The notes: a model not told the origin generated them from the sequence alone. Shown: positions 1 to 11,939, numbered from the stretch's first letter. The stretch: DNA of 64,000 bases from Gigaspora margarita (GCA_009809945.1 WTPW01000155.1:305069-369068), one strand, 5' to 3'. Made by a program: numbers and translations.

Positions 1-1054
1 GATAAATGCATCTTGATAAAATGTAACCTAATAAAGAGGAGGTTGAGTAAGTAACTTGCGGTGAGGTATAGTTTTGTTATTTCGGTGCCTAATTCTTTTA
101 TGAGCTACGAGCTCTTTTCAAGAAGAAAAAAGCTCTTGACAAAGTTGGCATTTATTATCCATGAAGTACTAATGCTTAATTCTGTAATTCTTTACGTACG
201 CAAAAAATTTTATTGGTCAATCAATTTTTAGATATCCCAATTTCCCAAATATCACATCAATTACTTAGGTAATATAATCGAATGGAAATAGATCTGCTTA
301 TAATTGGCAATTAAGCATTGGATCTAAAATTTGATTGGCTAGGTGATGACTGTGGGCAAAAATCACATATATAGCATCTATAGCATCTATCATTTTTATA
401 GCACATATATTACATATTTTATTTATTATACATATGTTATTTATTTTATATATTTTATCTATTATATATATACTATAACTTTTATTAGTAGTAAATATAG
501 CATATATTGCACATGTAATAGATATAACCCATCAAACTTGTGTAATTTCAAAAAGTATAAAAGCAGCATATGTGGACCCAAGTTCAACATCGAGTATTTA
601 TACTCTTTCAATAATAAAAACAATTATTTACTGCACAAATTAAACAGTTATTAGTATCTTTATATACTTTTGATTGTAGCCTCTTTCATAATTGCAAATT
701 GCCTTAAATCTTCTTTGTTAAGTTTTGTTAAAACACCTTTTGACTTAGATAAATCAAGTAACAAGTAAGGTTACACAAAATGTTCACTGTCTAAGGTTAC
801 TCTAGATACCTACTATCTTTAAAAAAGTTGATATAGAATAACAATATATTTTTTTAAAACAAAATTTTGCTTTAGTTTCTTTATTTTTATATTTCTAATA
901 TTAGTAATTTACATGTTTGTATATATTTCTCTAAAACTAAAACTCGGGCTAACATCTCTAGTATGTCATATCTGCAATCTATACTTACTAAGTAGTATTG
1001 TTTGCCCTATTTAGATTTTTATATTTTCTATATACATTGGTGACATGTCATATT
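1..1054. other. AT-rich stretch without a recognisable gene
   Basis: No coding signal was recognised. An open frame at 343-654 is a run of TAT/ATT-type triplets giving Tyr/Ile-rich sequence and looks like low-complexity DNA. Nothing else stands out. Confidence 0.6.
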
Positions 1055-1186
1055 TAATATATAATTTTACCAAAGTTCAAATTTTTTAGCAGCCCTCCTT
1101 TCATACCTTTCTTCTTTTCTTAATATATAATTTTACCAAAGTTCAAATTTTTTAGCAGCCCTCCTTTCTCACCTTTCTTCTTTTCT
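1055..1186. repeat. two-copy 66-bp tandem duplication
   Basis: The unit beginning TAATATATAATTTTACC occurs at 1055-1120 and again at 1121-1186, differing at only a few bases. It is a simple recent duplication in noncoding DNA. Confidence 0.9.
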
Positions 1187-2086
1187 TTATGCATTAGATT
1201 ATCTTTTCTCTTTCTGTTTTGTGTATTTGTGTTTTCTGATTCTTGTATTTGTTTTTGTTGTGATTATTCTTCTGTACTTATTTACATTGTGTTATCCATA
1301 TCTTCTTCTATATCTTTTTGCTTATTTTATGCAATATGCATACTGTCAGATTATGTTCCTTTAAATTTTCTACTAATTTGATTGTTTGCTTTTACCTGTT
1401 CTTCTTTTAGTATTCCAATTACTGCTCTTGTGCTTGTAATTCTTCTTTTTAAATTGTTTTTAATCATATTCTTGTTAGTTTTATTATATGCTTCTATTTT
1501 AGTTAGTAGTTTTTTAACACTTTAGTGACTATTTGTTTTATATTTGTAGCATTTTTTATACATTGTATCCAATGTTTATTGGTTTCTTCATCTTATCTGC
1601 ATCTTATACATGTTTTGTTTTGTTTAATTCTGCATTTCTTCTTATTCAAATTTTTTTGTAAATAGATTGTTTAGTAGATATTTGGTTTTGAAAGCTCTTA
1701 TTTTTGATTGTTCATAGTTTACCTATCTTGATAATAGACAATTATAATAATTTATTAATTGTTATAATATTTTCTATAATATACTTTCTCTTTTACTGTC
1801 CTATTATTGCATTCTCTCTTGTGATTGTCATCTTGCTGCATTTCTAGCATTTTTAATATTCCTTTTGTTCTTTATAAATTATTTGTATTTGTGCATCTTT
1901 TTAATATATTATAAATGTATTATAATGGATATTGTTTATGTTTATGTCAAAACTATATATTTGTTTATGCTTTATTTTTACTTACTGGACAAACTGGACA
2001 AACTTAGGACTCAAAAAAAAAACAATTGTTATTTACAAAAAATTAAATCAAACAAATAATCTTGATATTTTACAAAGATATTATAT
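1187..2086. other. pyrimidine-rich region, possibly decayed minus-strand coding remnant
   Basis: The plus strand is strongly T-rich. Read on the minus strand it gives Lys/Asn/Glu-rich sequence with many stops, a texture also seen in the decayed LINEs of this window. No motif was recognised, so LINE ancestry is only a guess. Confidence 0.3.
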
Positions 2087-2090
2087 ATAG

Positions 2091-2480
2091 TATCATGGTT
2101 TAATTCATTACCCCAGAATTTTGTAGTGCTGATCAGGATCTGAAAATAGCATAATCAGTGATTTGGAGGCATGACTTTAATTAAAGTCTAAATGTTGATT
2201 GTATGAATGATGCTCAAACAATATATAATAATTAGTAACACAAATGTAAATAGTAAATAATACATAAGGCATCGATCCCAAGGAGAAAGTGCCTAGCTTT
2301 GATGCTCATATTAGCATTTGAGCTTTGGATATTGTAAGTGATTTTCTAAGTGAATAAACTGAACCATATAAAAATATAAAGTGGAGTACCTGCATGATAC
2401 ACTAGTAGTTGTAAAGCCAAACAAGTGAATTTTATTAGCAAAACCCACAAGTACATGGCAGGTTGGAAATTACTATGACA
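2091..2480 (+). repeat. 5' LTR
   Basis: It matches 4455-4849 along its whole length with scattered substitutions and small indels. The adjoining bases after 2480 would be the primer-binding site, but I cannot match them to a tRNA end. Confidence 0.8.
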
Positions 2481-2699
2481 CAAGGATCTAGATAAGAGAA
2501 AAGTCTTACTTATGAAAATTACACCATATTGTGCAAAGTAGAGTGCTCTGGTGTGATTATTTTGATCAATATTGGTATTAAAGTATTGTAAAAGTACATT
2601 ATTAATGAAAGTTCATTAAATATGGATGTTTAAAAAAAATAAAAAATTAAAACATTACTTGAAGTTAACATAGGAAATGGAGAGCACAGAGCAATTGAT

Positions 2700-2870
2700 A
2701 TCAGTGGTTAAAGAATGTTAGATATGGTAGTTGAAATCGTGAAAGCCTTGACAGTGAAGCAAGTAAAGTTACATTACTATAGCCATGTTTGTGCAATATG
2801 TGTAGAAAACTAGGACACTTAGCTTATAATTGTTTGGCTCAGGGAATTGGTATTGAAAATAAAGTTTGAT
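2700..2870 (+). pseudogene. Gag nucleocapsid remnant (CCHC zinc knuckle)
   Basis: One frame encodes a perfect CX2CX4HX4C knuckle at 2792-2833, reading CNMCRKLGHLAYNC. This motif is the RNA-binding signature of retroviral and retrotransposon Gag nucleocapsid. The flanking frame is short and closed by stops on both sides, so only this remnant of Gag is recognisable. It lies downstream of the 5' LTR, as expected for gag. No polymerase gene follows. Confidence 0.7.
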
Positions 2871-3106
2871 AGATGAATATATGAAAATTCTAAAAGTAAA
2901 AGATGTGAGATTTGTGAAGTTTTTCAATACAAAAACAATGATGTCAGAAGATAAAAAAGGCTAATTGAAAAAGGAATATGATTCCTCAGGTGCATGAAAA
3001 TTATGCAATCTAAAAATTTTTATTTATAACCTATACCAACCCTAACATGAAAAAGGACAATATTAGGCTCACCCTAACCCTAACTAAAATGTTGTAAAAA
3101 AATAAA

Positions 3107-4260
3107 TTGAGAGTGAAAGAAAAGGTAAACATTGTTATCAAAAAGAGTGAACACAAAGCAATCAATCATTACCAAAAATCAAAAGATATGGGTAATATTA
3201 ATGGAATGTATAATGAAGACCATTGTTATCATCATAGAATTAGAGCCAAAATAAATGAACATAATGCCTTCATTAATTATCAAGAGATAAAATCTATCAA
3301 AGAAAAACTTAACATTAGTAATTGTTATCATTATAGAAATCGAATTGATGATGAAGTAGAAAAGCATAAAGCATTCAGTTATTACCAAAAATCTGATAAG
3401 CATAATAACCTAAAGGGACAATATGATACCAGATTATGCTATCATTATAGAATAAGAACTGGCCAAGGTGTCAAAGGAAAAAAGAAAACATTCAAATACA
3501 ATCAAAAATTAGCTAATCTGAGTGATGCTAATGAAACTTATATAGTTAATTATTGTACTAGAAAAGAGTTAGAAAAGATCAGTATAAGGCAACCAATTAC
3601 CATTAAAAATTTGCTGATAAAGAACAAAAGGAGTCTGAACAGAAGGTGAAATGCGCTAAAAAAGGAAATTTGGATAAACAATATGGTCTTGGAATCAGTT
3701 ATCAAAATGGAATTAAATTTGAAAGGGTAAAAAATAAGATGTCCAGTTGCTATCAAAAATCTTCCAAAATGAGTGGTATTAATAGATTATATCAAAAGAA
3801 TGTAGGAAGAGTTATATACCTATATGAGTTGAATAGATAAGTAACTCTGGAACATCAAATCCACTGATGAGATGTTTGATAATGTGGAATAAAATACAAC
3901 TGTGAAATAAAAATAACTAGAGTTTGGTAGATGAATGCAGATATGTGCGGAAATACTGATAATATCAATATTGTCAGAGGTACGATATTGAAGACCAAAA
4001 TAATGGAATAACTAATATTGGATATTATTATCAATGCAGAACTAAGGTCTTGATATGGATGCTAAAAGGAGTATCAGGTACACATAATGCATGTGACTTA
4101 TATGCTAATCGTAAACTAGCAATCAATTATGAACAGTTGGCAATATGAATACCAAAGTATGTTACCAATTATAAACAGTTGGTATTATGAATACTGAAGT
4201 AAGGAACAATTATGAAAATTATAAAACAGTCAGCAGCATGAATGCCAAAGTAAACTTAAA
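3107..4260 (+). pseudogene. degenerate Sel1-like repeat gene fragment inside the LTR element
   Basis: An open frame of 180 codons (3107-3646) and a following frame (3646-3840) repeat a ~36-residue pattern: a YHYR-type helix, then an acidic/basic turn, then (E/K)HKAF-YYQKS. Visible units include HKAFSYYQKS (from about 3367) and NGMYNEDHCYHHRIR. This matches the Sel1-like (TPR-like) repeat typically built around a YCYxxGIGVxKDExKAFxYYQKSA pattern, a family strongly expanded in arbuscular mycorrhizal fungi. The conserved small residues (Gly, Ala) are largely lost and stops appear after 3840, with one more recognisable unit (IGYYYQ) near 4025. There is no kinase or other partner domain. It sits between two LTRs, so it is probably a transduced host fragment rather than a native gene. 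Confidence 0.6.
4124..4255. repeat. three imperfect ~42-bp tandem units
   Basis: Units starting CAATTAT at about 4124, 4166 and 4207 share the pattern CAATTAT-AACAGT-ATGAATRCC-AAGT. They lie at the 3' end of the Sel1-like fragment and contain stops in every frame. Confidence 0.65.
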
Positions 4261-4301
4261 AAATTTTTTTGTTTAGTTGGCATAAGATCGAACATTGTGT
4301 T

Positions 4302-4327
4302 ATTTTATTTATTTATTTATTTATTTT
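4302..4327. repeat. (ATTT)n microsatellite
   Basis: A short run of TTTA units lies just inside the 3' LTR. Confidence 0.85.
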
Positions 4328-4454
4328 TTGTATAGTTTATTAACAGTAAGTTGGGATATTATAAATAGTTAGTAAAATGGATAATATGTATTGGACAATT
4401 GTGATTTTATATAGTTGGAATCTTCAGAGACAAAGTTCCAGAAGGTCTAGCTTA

Positions 4455-4849
4455 TATCATGGTTTAATTTATTACACTAGGATTTTGTGGTACTAATTGG
4501 GATCTGGAAATAACATGATTAGTAATTTGGAGACTTGCATGACTTTAATTAAAAGTCTAAATGTGATTGCATAAATGATGCTCAAATAATTATGTAATAA
4601 TCAGTGATGCAACATGTAAATAGTAAATAATAAATAAGGTATCAATTCCAAGAGGAAGTGCATAGCTTTGATGCTTGTATTGGCTTTTGAGCTTTGGATA
4701 TTGTAAGCAATTTTCTAAGTGAATAAATTGAACTGTGTGAATGTATAAGGTGGAGTACCTGCATTATACACCAGTAGTTGTAAAGCCAAGTGAGTAAATT
4801 TTATTAGCAAAACCCACAAGTACACAACAGGTTGGAAATCACTATGACA
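4455..4849 (+). repeat. 3' LTR
   Basis: This is the second copy of the LTR. The four bases after it (ATAG) repeat the four bases before the 5' LTR. Confidence 0.8.
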
Positions 4850-4853
4850 ATAG

Positions 4854-5147
4854 CTATAAGAATATATATATTAATTGTTTAAATAAGAATTATTAACAAA
4901 GCTTTTAAGAAATTAGTTTGACCAGAGTTTGGGATTTGGGCACAGACAAGCCCAAACTATAATAGTTTGGGATTTGGGCAGCAAGTATATGCCTTATACT
5001 TTGTTCTATGTTCTGTTCCACATACTCTACTTCCTATCTTACTTGTTTCCTCTTAGCTATATTCATAATATATTCTACTTTTTGCTGCATTTCTGATTTC
5101 TTATCTTAACTATATCTTGTTGATTTTTGTTCTTATTTAATTCTTTG
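4854..5147. other. no gene; small direct and inverted repeats
   Basis: The 17-mer AGTTTGGGATTTGGGCA occurs twice (about 4925 and 4964), with an inverted GCCCAAACT between. Nothing else was recognised. Confidence 0.55.
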
Positions 5148-5155
5148 ATCATATT

Positions 5156-5449
5156 AGGACCCCAGACATCTTTCATATAGGTCATAACTGGATTTTGGCC
5201 AATTTTGATCTAATTTGCTAAAAATAACAAAATCTATTTACTTTAATAACTTCTAATTCAGTAATCAGAATTGAATAAACTTTTTTTTTTAGATGCACCT
5301 CACTGAGAAATTCATTTTAAAAAAAGTTCATTCAAATTGGACACTGGATGCCAAGATAATTGCCAAAAACTGTTTTTTGCTTCTCAAATTTTAGGTGTTT
5401 TTGCTGAAAAATTTCAAGTATGATCTCTATACTAGATGTCCGGGGTCCT
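5156..5449. mobile_element. hAT-like MITE (294 bp)
   Basis: The ends are inverted: AGGACCCCAGACATC at the left and GATGTCCGGGGTCCT at the right. The flanks ATCATATT (5148-5155) and ATTATATT (5450-5457) match at 7 of 8 bases. An 8-bp target duplication is typical of hAT elements. No coding capacity. A terminus with the same sequence recurs at about 46133-46169. Confidence 0.75.
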
Positions 5450-5499
5450 ATTATATTAGTTAATTTTGTTTTAGTTCTTATTTCTATCTTTGTTTGATG

Positions 5500-7848
5500 T
5501 GATATTATTAAAATTATTGTTGTGATTGCTAAATTATTGTTTTAATGTCCATTGGCCATGTTTTTATTTTTGATTGAATAAAACAATTGTATTTTGTATA
5601 CTCTATAATGTGTATATTTGTTTTTATTTTCTTTTTGGATTGTGTATATTTGTATATTTACTATGTGTTCTTTACTCTTTCTATTGTCCAGTTTGTTTAT
5701 TAATACTTTGATCTTTTTTACTGTTTTGTATTCTTAATTGCCTGTCTAATCAACTCTTGTTGTTTTTTATTCCTGGTATGCATAATAATCTACTCTCAAA
5801 TGCTTTTGTTTTCTCTTTTTATTCTTTGTTCTTTTTATTTTGTACTTGTTTAAAGTCTTTTATATCCATCCTCATTCTTTTTCTACTATCTATTATAATT
5901 GCATAGCCTTTAATTTTCTTCTTATTTTTATTGTATATTTCTTCCTATTCATATTGTTCTTCAAATCATATTCTTTATATCTTGTTAGTAATTCTTATCT
6001 ACTTCTTTTATCTAGTAATTGATTGTTATTCTTTTTTTGTCAGTTGATAAAATTATTTTTATTATTATATCTGCTAGTATAATCTATCTTTTTTTGTGTG
6101 TGCTATGGTTTTGTATATCCTGCTATTATCTACTTTCCTTTTGTCTTTGTTGGTTTCACACTACTTTTTTGTTTTTTTTGCTAATTCCTTGTACCATTTT
6201 GGTCTCCTCTCTTTCTGTATTTTATTTGTTACTTGTGCTATATTTTTTCATTCTATGCTATTCTTATATTGTGAATCCATTAAATGTTCAACTAACACTA
6301 TTTTTAACCTATTTAGACTCTTTTAATTTTTGTTTATTCTTTTTATTCTAAAATAGTATATTAATTGTTGTTTTCTCCTGTTTTTTTGCTATTGCCCATT
6401 CTATTTCTTAGTTGCACTTGATTATTATATTGTTCTTTTGATAGTTTTTATTATTTTGAATATTGCTGTATTATGTTCTTCTGCTGCCACCAATTTAGTT
6501 TTGCTTTCCAATATCGCCTTATTTGTTAGTACATTATTTGGATTTGTTGAAGGTATATTTTGATTGCTAATTGTATGACATATCTATAATTCAGTAATCT
6601 TATTAGTATTGCACAGTGCTGCTAATTTTGGATGTTCTCAACTTTCTTTAGTTTGGTTATACCATAATGTTGTACTAGGTATTAATAATGCCATGCCTGC
6701 TTTCTGTTTTACCAACTTTGTGTATTTATTTGTTATTTGTTCACACTTATTCCTGCTTAATAATGTGTTTTAAATTCTATATGCTATACATATTGGTATA
6801 ACTATATTTATGATATATATTGTTTGTTTGTCTATTATCTTTGCTTTTTTCAAACTTTCTATTGCCTAATTAGCTTCTTTAATTATTTATTTATAAATAG
6901 CTGTATGTTATATATTAGCACCCCAGACTCTTATATGTCTCATTAATTTTTATTGCTAGTATATCTATTTCATTGAATCTGACTATCTTATTCTTCTTTT
7001 GTTTTGTTATAGATACAAGCACTGATTTATCTGGATTTACTCATATATTTATAAAGCTATAGAACATTTTAGCCTTTTTTATGATTTCTTTAACCTTTCT
7101 TTTGTATAGACAACCCATACTGTGTTATCCATATATGTAATAGTTGAAAAGTTTGTTGCTAATTTCATGATCTTCTCTTCTTTTTGTTAAAACTCTGTTT
7201 CCAATTTATATTCTTTATATTTTCTTGTAATTATTGATAATTGTGAATTATAGTAAATCTACTATAGCACTAGTGAAATTGTTTCTTCTTGATTAATGCT
7301 ATTATGTACCTGATATATTTGTATATTCCTGTAATTCATTATTATATAATTTTTTCTTCTTGTTAGTATGTCCATTATTCAATTCATAATCTTTACTAGT
7401 ATCTTTTTTATTGAAGTGTGAGATTTAGTAAATCCATATTAACCAAATTGTCTGCTTTTGACATATCTTGTAGCATTATTCAGGCTTCTTTTCCAAAGGT
7501 TTGTGCACTTTCTACAATTTGCATTAATGTGTTGATTGGAATTATTGTTAATGTATTTGGTAATGCCATGTAATTTTTCAAATTTAGTATCTGGTAGTGA
7601 TCCAACTTTCTACTTAGTCTTGTTGGTATTATTTTTGTAAAGATTTTTGCATATGTTTTAGCAAAGTTATAGGTCTTGTTTGTCTTAGATAGCTATTAAA
7701 TTTTTTTGATATTAGGTAAACTGCACTTTGTTTTCATGCTTTGGGTGTACATTCAAGTTCTAAGCTTGCATTAAACATTTTTGTTATTACTTTTCTTGTT
7801 TGTTTTCTTAAATGTTTAATCCATTTATTTGCAATCTTTGTTGGTTCA
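5500..7848 (-). pseudogene. decayed LINE (reverse transcriptase)
   Basis: On the minus strand, RT motifs appear in the correct order from high to low coordinate. First are fragments like AVYLISKKFNSYL and RPITLL (about 7800-7640), then LQDMSKAD (about 7449-7475), then TYMDNTVWVV (about 7109-7138), the decayed form of the YADD catalytic motif. The same QDMSKAFD and YADDTxW motifs occur in the better preserved LINE at 47.3-51.7 kb. One position where that LINE family has Trp is TGA, and the second Asp of YADD is Asn, both G-to-A changes on the coding strand. The part below about 6.9 kb would hold the RT thumb and RNase H but is unrecognisable. The upstream endonuclease is missing. The element is dead. 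Confidence 0.65.
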
Positions 7849-8200
7849 GGACTCTAAATATCTCTCAAATAGGTTATAACTAATCTGCATAAATTTAAAA
7901 GTTTTGCTACCCCAAAATCAAGTAAATTTGCTAAAAGTTAAATTATTACATATAAATTTTATAGTAATTTGCTAAAACTAAATTATAACATCTAGCTTTA
8001 TTAAAAATATTTTTGTATTGTAAATGTTGCATATCACCTTACAATTCTTTTGGATTTAAAATTAATACATATTGTTTTAAAATTTATGCTAATTTGAAAT
8101 ATGACTTATATCAATCTTTACTAAGTTTAATACAATAATATTTAGTGATTATTTGTAAAAAATTCTACTATGTTATCATAAAAACTTTTACTAATTAAAC
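7849..8200. other. no gene; isolated MITE terminus and TTTGCTAAAA motifs
   Basis: The start (AGGACTCTAAATATCTCTC) resembles one terminus of the AGGACCCC MITEs at 12.5 and 57.5 kb, but no partner end is found. The word TTTGCTAAAA recurs here and again at about 11.97-12.09 kb. Confidence 0.45.
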
Positions 8201-9444
8201 TTAAAGTGAATATCTTTAAGTTGTAAAATCTCAAATTCATAAAAATATATTAAAAAACTCATGAAGATATTAATATTTTTGTTAATTTGAATATCTACAT
8301 TTTTACAAGTTTTTCTCTAAAATTCAAATGCTTCCAAAAAGACTTTTTCAAAATAAAACCTACAAAATACTACTAAGTAAGTTAAAATATATATTATTCA
8401 GCTATTCTTAGTTAAAATTTTATCAAAAATGGATTAACATTGGTAAAAATATAAAGATTTTTAATTTTATTTCCAGATTCAGAATTTTCTAAAATTTTCA
8501 ATTTTGATAAAGATGAAAAAATCATAATATTCACCCTGATTTTCACAATTCAAATAAACAAGTTACTGTGCACTATTAAAAGTAAAAGAAAACCAAATAA
8601 AATTTTTTTCTGAAACTTCAAGTTATTTGGTTTAATTTTCATTTTAAAATGGCTTTTTTTATTCGAAAATATCAATATTTCTTTGTAACCCACTTTTCTG
8701 TATATGTTTTAAAAGTATTTAATTGTAAAAGCAAATTTTAATAATAAAATATCAAAAGCTGTCTTATAAAACTAATGTTTTTTTGACTCATTCTATATTT
8801 TTGATAGTAATTCAAAGTTGATTGTCTTAATAAAATTTTGTATAAATCATGTTGTCAGCTTTTTTTATTAGAAAACATATATATTTTTTAAAATCACTTT
8901 TTACTTATGTTTTGAATTGTATTTTAGCTATAACAAAAAATTTTTTAATAAAATGGTTAAAGTCATTTTATAAAACTTATATTTCTGGCTTATTTTTAAA
9001 TTTATATTAGTAACGCTAAGTTTATTATCTTAATAAAATTTTGCATAAATCATATTGTCAGTGTTTTTTTTATTTCAAAAAAATTTACTAAGCTAACTAA
9101 AAAAAATTTATAACAAGACTTGAAGAGCATATTTTCAACTTGTAGAATCTCAAATTTCATAAAAAAATATTAAAAATTCATAATGATATTAACATTTTTG
9201 TTAATTTAAATATCTACATTTTCACAAGTTTTTCTCTAAATTCAAATGCTTCTAGAAGGATTTTCTTAAAATAAAATTTTTAAAAAGCTACTAAGTAATT
9301 AAAATTTTATTAAAGCGGACAATATTAATGAAGATACTTAGATTTTTAATTTTATTTCCAGATTTGGGATTTTTTAAAATTTTTAACTTTGATAAAAACA
9401 AAAAAATCATGATACCACTCTGATTTTCACTATGGTGCTGGAAG

Positions 9445-9690
9445 CAGTGTATAAAATAGCATGATAAAAATCCGGATCTACCGTTTTTTATATTGCATAT
9501 ACCGGTATTTTAAAATTGGGCCGGTGCAACAAGCGGTGCATGATCCGGAATTTTTTGAAGTAGCCGGTGCGTGCATCTATGTATCTGATGATCATTTTCT
9601 ACTAATGCAGGTTTTTTTTTTTTTGAACCGGTATTTTTTTATATAACAGGTGCATGTACCGGTAAATTAAAATTTCTATTTTAAACACTG
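9445..9690. mobile_element. hAT-like MITE nested in a MITE (246 bp)
   Basis: Ends are CAGTGTATAAAATAG and CTATTTTAAACACTG. A perfect 8-bp target duplication GCTGGAAG lies at 9437-9444 and 9691-9698, splitting the TIR of the host MITE. The interior has several CCGG-containing subterminal motifs (CCGGTGC, CCGGTATTTT), unusually GC-rich for the region. Confidence 0.85.
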
Positions 9691-9951
9691 GCTGGAAGCC
9701 TATACTCAGTTTCTCTCCTAGCTAAGGAAAGTGCAGTATATTACATGATTAGGGTTTACATAGTCCTGATCTCCCTCAATGCTTCAACACATTTCAATTT
9801 TTAAATTGCTATAGTTTTTTGTACAAGAGGTTTTTTAAAAAACTGACTGGTAACTTTATAAAGGAATATTAGTTCTATAACTATGCCAAATATTTTTTTG
9901 AAAACCTTCAGTATAAAAAGTTGATGCATTTTAAAGATTACTATTGTTTTA

Positions 9952-10278
9952 CCATATTTTACCGAAAATAAGCTACCCTTTTTGGCCAAAAAGTTACACA
10001 AAAAAACGTGGGGGTAGCTTATTTTCGAATTGTTAAATTTTTTGAATAATTGAAAAACGAACTAATAAAAAGTTCTTCAAATGCTATGAAATTTTTACTA
10101 TAGATGTATTTCGTTGTTCTGAACAACTCTACTTAATCACACTTTTGAGGTTTACTTAGTAAAATAAAAAGATTTATATGTAGCGACTGTTAACGATTTC
10201 TTTAAAAATTTTTAAAAATTCTTCTGAAAATCTGGGGGTAGCTTCTTTTGGAGGTAGCTTATTTTCAGCACTATATGG
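9952..10278. mobile_element. TA-flanked MITE, family A (327 bp)
   Basis: Flanked by TA (9950-9951 and 10279-10280). Subterminal arms AAAATAAGCTACC and GGTAGCTTATTTTC are shared with the elements at 26361-26672 and the split one at 12927/28053. The first family A copy in the window. Confidence 0.75.
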
Positions 10279-10512
10279 TATATGTAATTACTATGTGTTT
10301 CAATTTTAATTAACTTTAAAGTACTATAACTTTTTATAAAGACAATATTTTAAAAATCTAACCAGTAACTTTGTTCACTATAATAAGCTCTACAAGTTTG
10401 CCAAATAGCTTTTAAAAATATTGTCTCTATAAAAAGATGATGCATTTCAATGTTACCCTATTTTATTGTCTAGTATAGGCTTCCAGCACCATAGTTCAAA
10501 TAAAACAAGTTA

Positions 10513-11082
10513 GGAAAGTGCAGTAAATTACATGATTAGGGTTTATATAGGTTCTGACCCCCTAGTGATAGAACTGTTGACCAATCAAATTTTATAAAAC
10601 TCAAAAATAGCTTAGACCTAAAAATATACTACCCACAACTGACAAAAGTCGCTATATAGTAAAGTCTAAATTTTACTAAGTAAATTGATTAAAATTGCTT
10701 AGGTAAACTTATTCATAAGGTCAAAATACACTTATCACAAAATTTTCATAATAATAGAGAATTTTTTATTGATTTTTACTTTCAATGGAAAAATTAAAAT
10801 TTTTTAAAAAAATATATTGACGAAAGTAAAATTAAAAGTTAAATAAAAAAATCTTCAATTTTAATAAAATTTTAGAATATGTGTATTTTGGTCTTCCAAA
10901 TAAGTTTACTTAATCGATAATTATTGATTAACATAGTAGAATTTAGACTTTACTATGTAGCAACTATCTGTGATTAATTAATAATTGATTTTGCTTCAAT
11001 ATTATTGGCTGTTTATACTATATATATATGAGACGTGATAGATGGGTGACCCCAGAAAATTATATGATTTACTGCACTTTCT
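10513..11082. mobile_element. MITE with 3-bp TTA duplication (570 bp)
   Basis: Ends GGAAAGTGCAGTAAATTA and TGATTTACTGCACTTTCT are inverted, flanked by TTA at 10510-10512 and 11083-11085. The uninterrupted copy of the host repeat at about 8570 lacks the insertion. A TWA target duplication suggests a PIF/Harbinger-like origin. Its centre (10640-10975) is the palindromic core module shared by several other elements here. Confidence 0.75.
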
Positions 11083-11353
11083 TTACTGTGTACTGTTAAA
11101 AGTAATATATAATCAAATATAATTTTATTTTCAGAAATTTCAAGTTATTTGGTTTAATTTTCATTCTAGAATAGCTTTTTTCATTTGAACATGTCAATAT
11201 TTCTTTGTAAATTACTTTTTTATATATGTTTTGAAATGCATTTTGATTATAGAGGCAAATTTTAATAATATATATCAAAAGTCATCTTATGAAACTAATT
11301 TTTTTTGACTTATTCTACAACTTTTGATAGTAATTCAAAGTTGATTGTTTTAA

Positions 11354-11893
11354 TTGATGATCTGTCACAAATCGATAGTATGATCATAGTGTAGCATGAT
11401 ACAGATCCTTACTATTTGTTGATGTATAAATCCTAAAATATATGAATTTTTTGCTTACCCAAGGTAAACTTTTTTTCTTACAAAGTCAATAAGTTATATC
11501 TACTAAGTGAAAATTGTAGAGCATATCGAGACAAGTCTAATGGTAGTTATATCATCAAAATTGGACCAGTAGATATTTAGATACCTTTGAAAAATGATTG
11601 GCTAACTATATGTAAATAATAGGTTGTTTACCCAAAATTTATATAGTCGACCAATTATTTTTTGAAGATATCTTATCATTTACTGGCCCGATTTTAATGA
11701 TCTAACTATTATTAAACTTATTTTGATATGTTTTACAATTTTTACTTAGTAGACACAACTCATTAACTTAGTAAGAAAAAGTTTTCTAAGTTTTTCTTAG
11801 ATCACCAAAAATATTCCTATATTATGGGATTTACATAGTAATTCGCATCATGTTATATTATAATCACACTATCAATTTGTGGCAGATTATCAA
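11354..11893. mobile_element. TTAA-flanked MITE (540 bp)
   Basis: Ends TTGATGATCTGTCACAAAT and ATTTGTGGCAGATTATCAA are inverted, with TTAA at 11350-11353 and 11894-11897. The empty site is visible at about 8832 (GTCTTAATAAAATTT). TTAA duplication is the piggyBac habit, but the ends do not look like piggyBac termini, so the superfamily is open. Confidence 0.75.
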
Positions 11894-11939
11894 TTAATAA
11901 AATTTTATATAAATATTGTTGTCATCTTTTTTATTTATC

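Larger units (their letters stand above)
2091..4849 (+). mobile_element. LTR retrotransposon, non-autonomous, carrying a captured Sel1-repeat fragment
   Basis: Two direct repeats of about 390 bp (2091-2480 and 4455-4849) bracket about 2 kb. Both copies start TATCATGG and end CTATGACA, so the ends are nearly inverted (ATGACA against TATCAT, probably once TGTCAT). The flanks carry a 4-bp duplication ATAG at 2087-2090 and 4850-4853. The interior has one Gag zinc knuckle and a Sel1-like repeat pseudogene. No reverse transcriptase, integrase or protease was seen, so it would have needed proteins in trans. The LTRs differ at many sites, so the insertion is not recent. Confidence 0.8.
9433..10491. 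mobile_element. TA-flanked MITE, itself hit by two further elements
   Basis: Ends are TGGTGCTGGAAG(CCTATACT) and AGTATAGGCTTCCAGCACCA, flanked by TA at 9431-9432 and 10492-10493. The left terminus is split by the element at 9445-9690, and the interior contains the one at 9952-10278. TA duplications are typical of Tc1/mariner-type elements. No ORF of its own. Confidence 0.7.
8205..11935. repeat. diverged direct repeats (X-Y-Y-X-Y), broken by insertions
   Basis: Block X (aatctcaaattcataaaaa onward) occurs at about 8205-8560 and 9118-9432. Block Y (tcaagttatttggtttaatt onward) occurs at about 8565-8868, partly again at 8869-9080, and at about 11083-11353 continuing at 11894-11935. The second X and third Y are one copy interrupted by elements at 9433-10491, 10513-11082 and 11354-11893. 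The uninterrupted copies show the pre-insertion sequence at each site. I do not recognise the repeat and it has no open frame. Confidence 0.75.

Noticed and set aside
343..654. 103-codon Tyr/Ile-rich open frame
   Set aside because: It is made of TAT/ATT/ATA repeats; composition explains the open frame.
3071..3084. Telomere-like CCCTAA units (also near 28386 and 59492)
   Set aside because: Only two units each, inside transposons or AT-rich DNA.
5840..6351. Hydrophobic plus-strand frames resembling membrane proteins
   Set aside because: They are T-rich shadows opposite a decayed minus-strand LINE.
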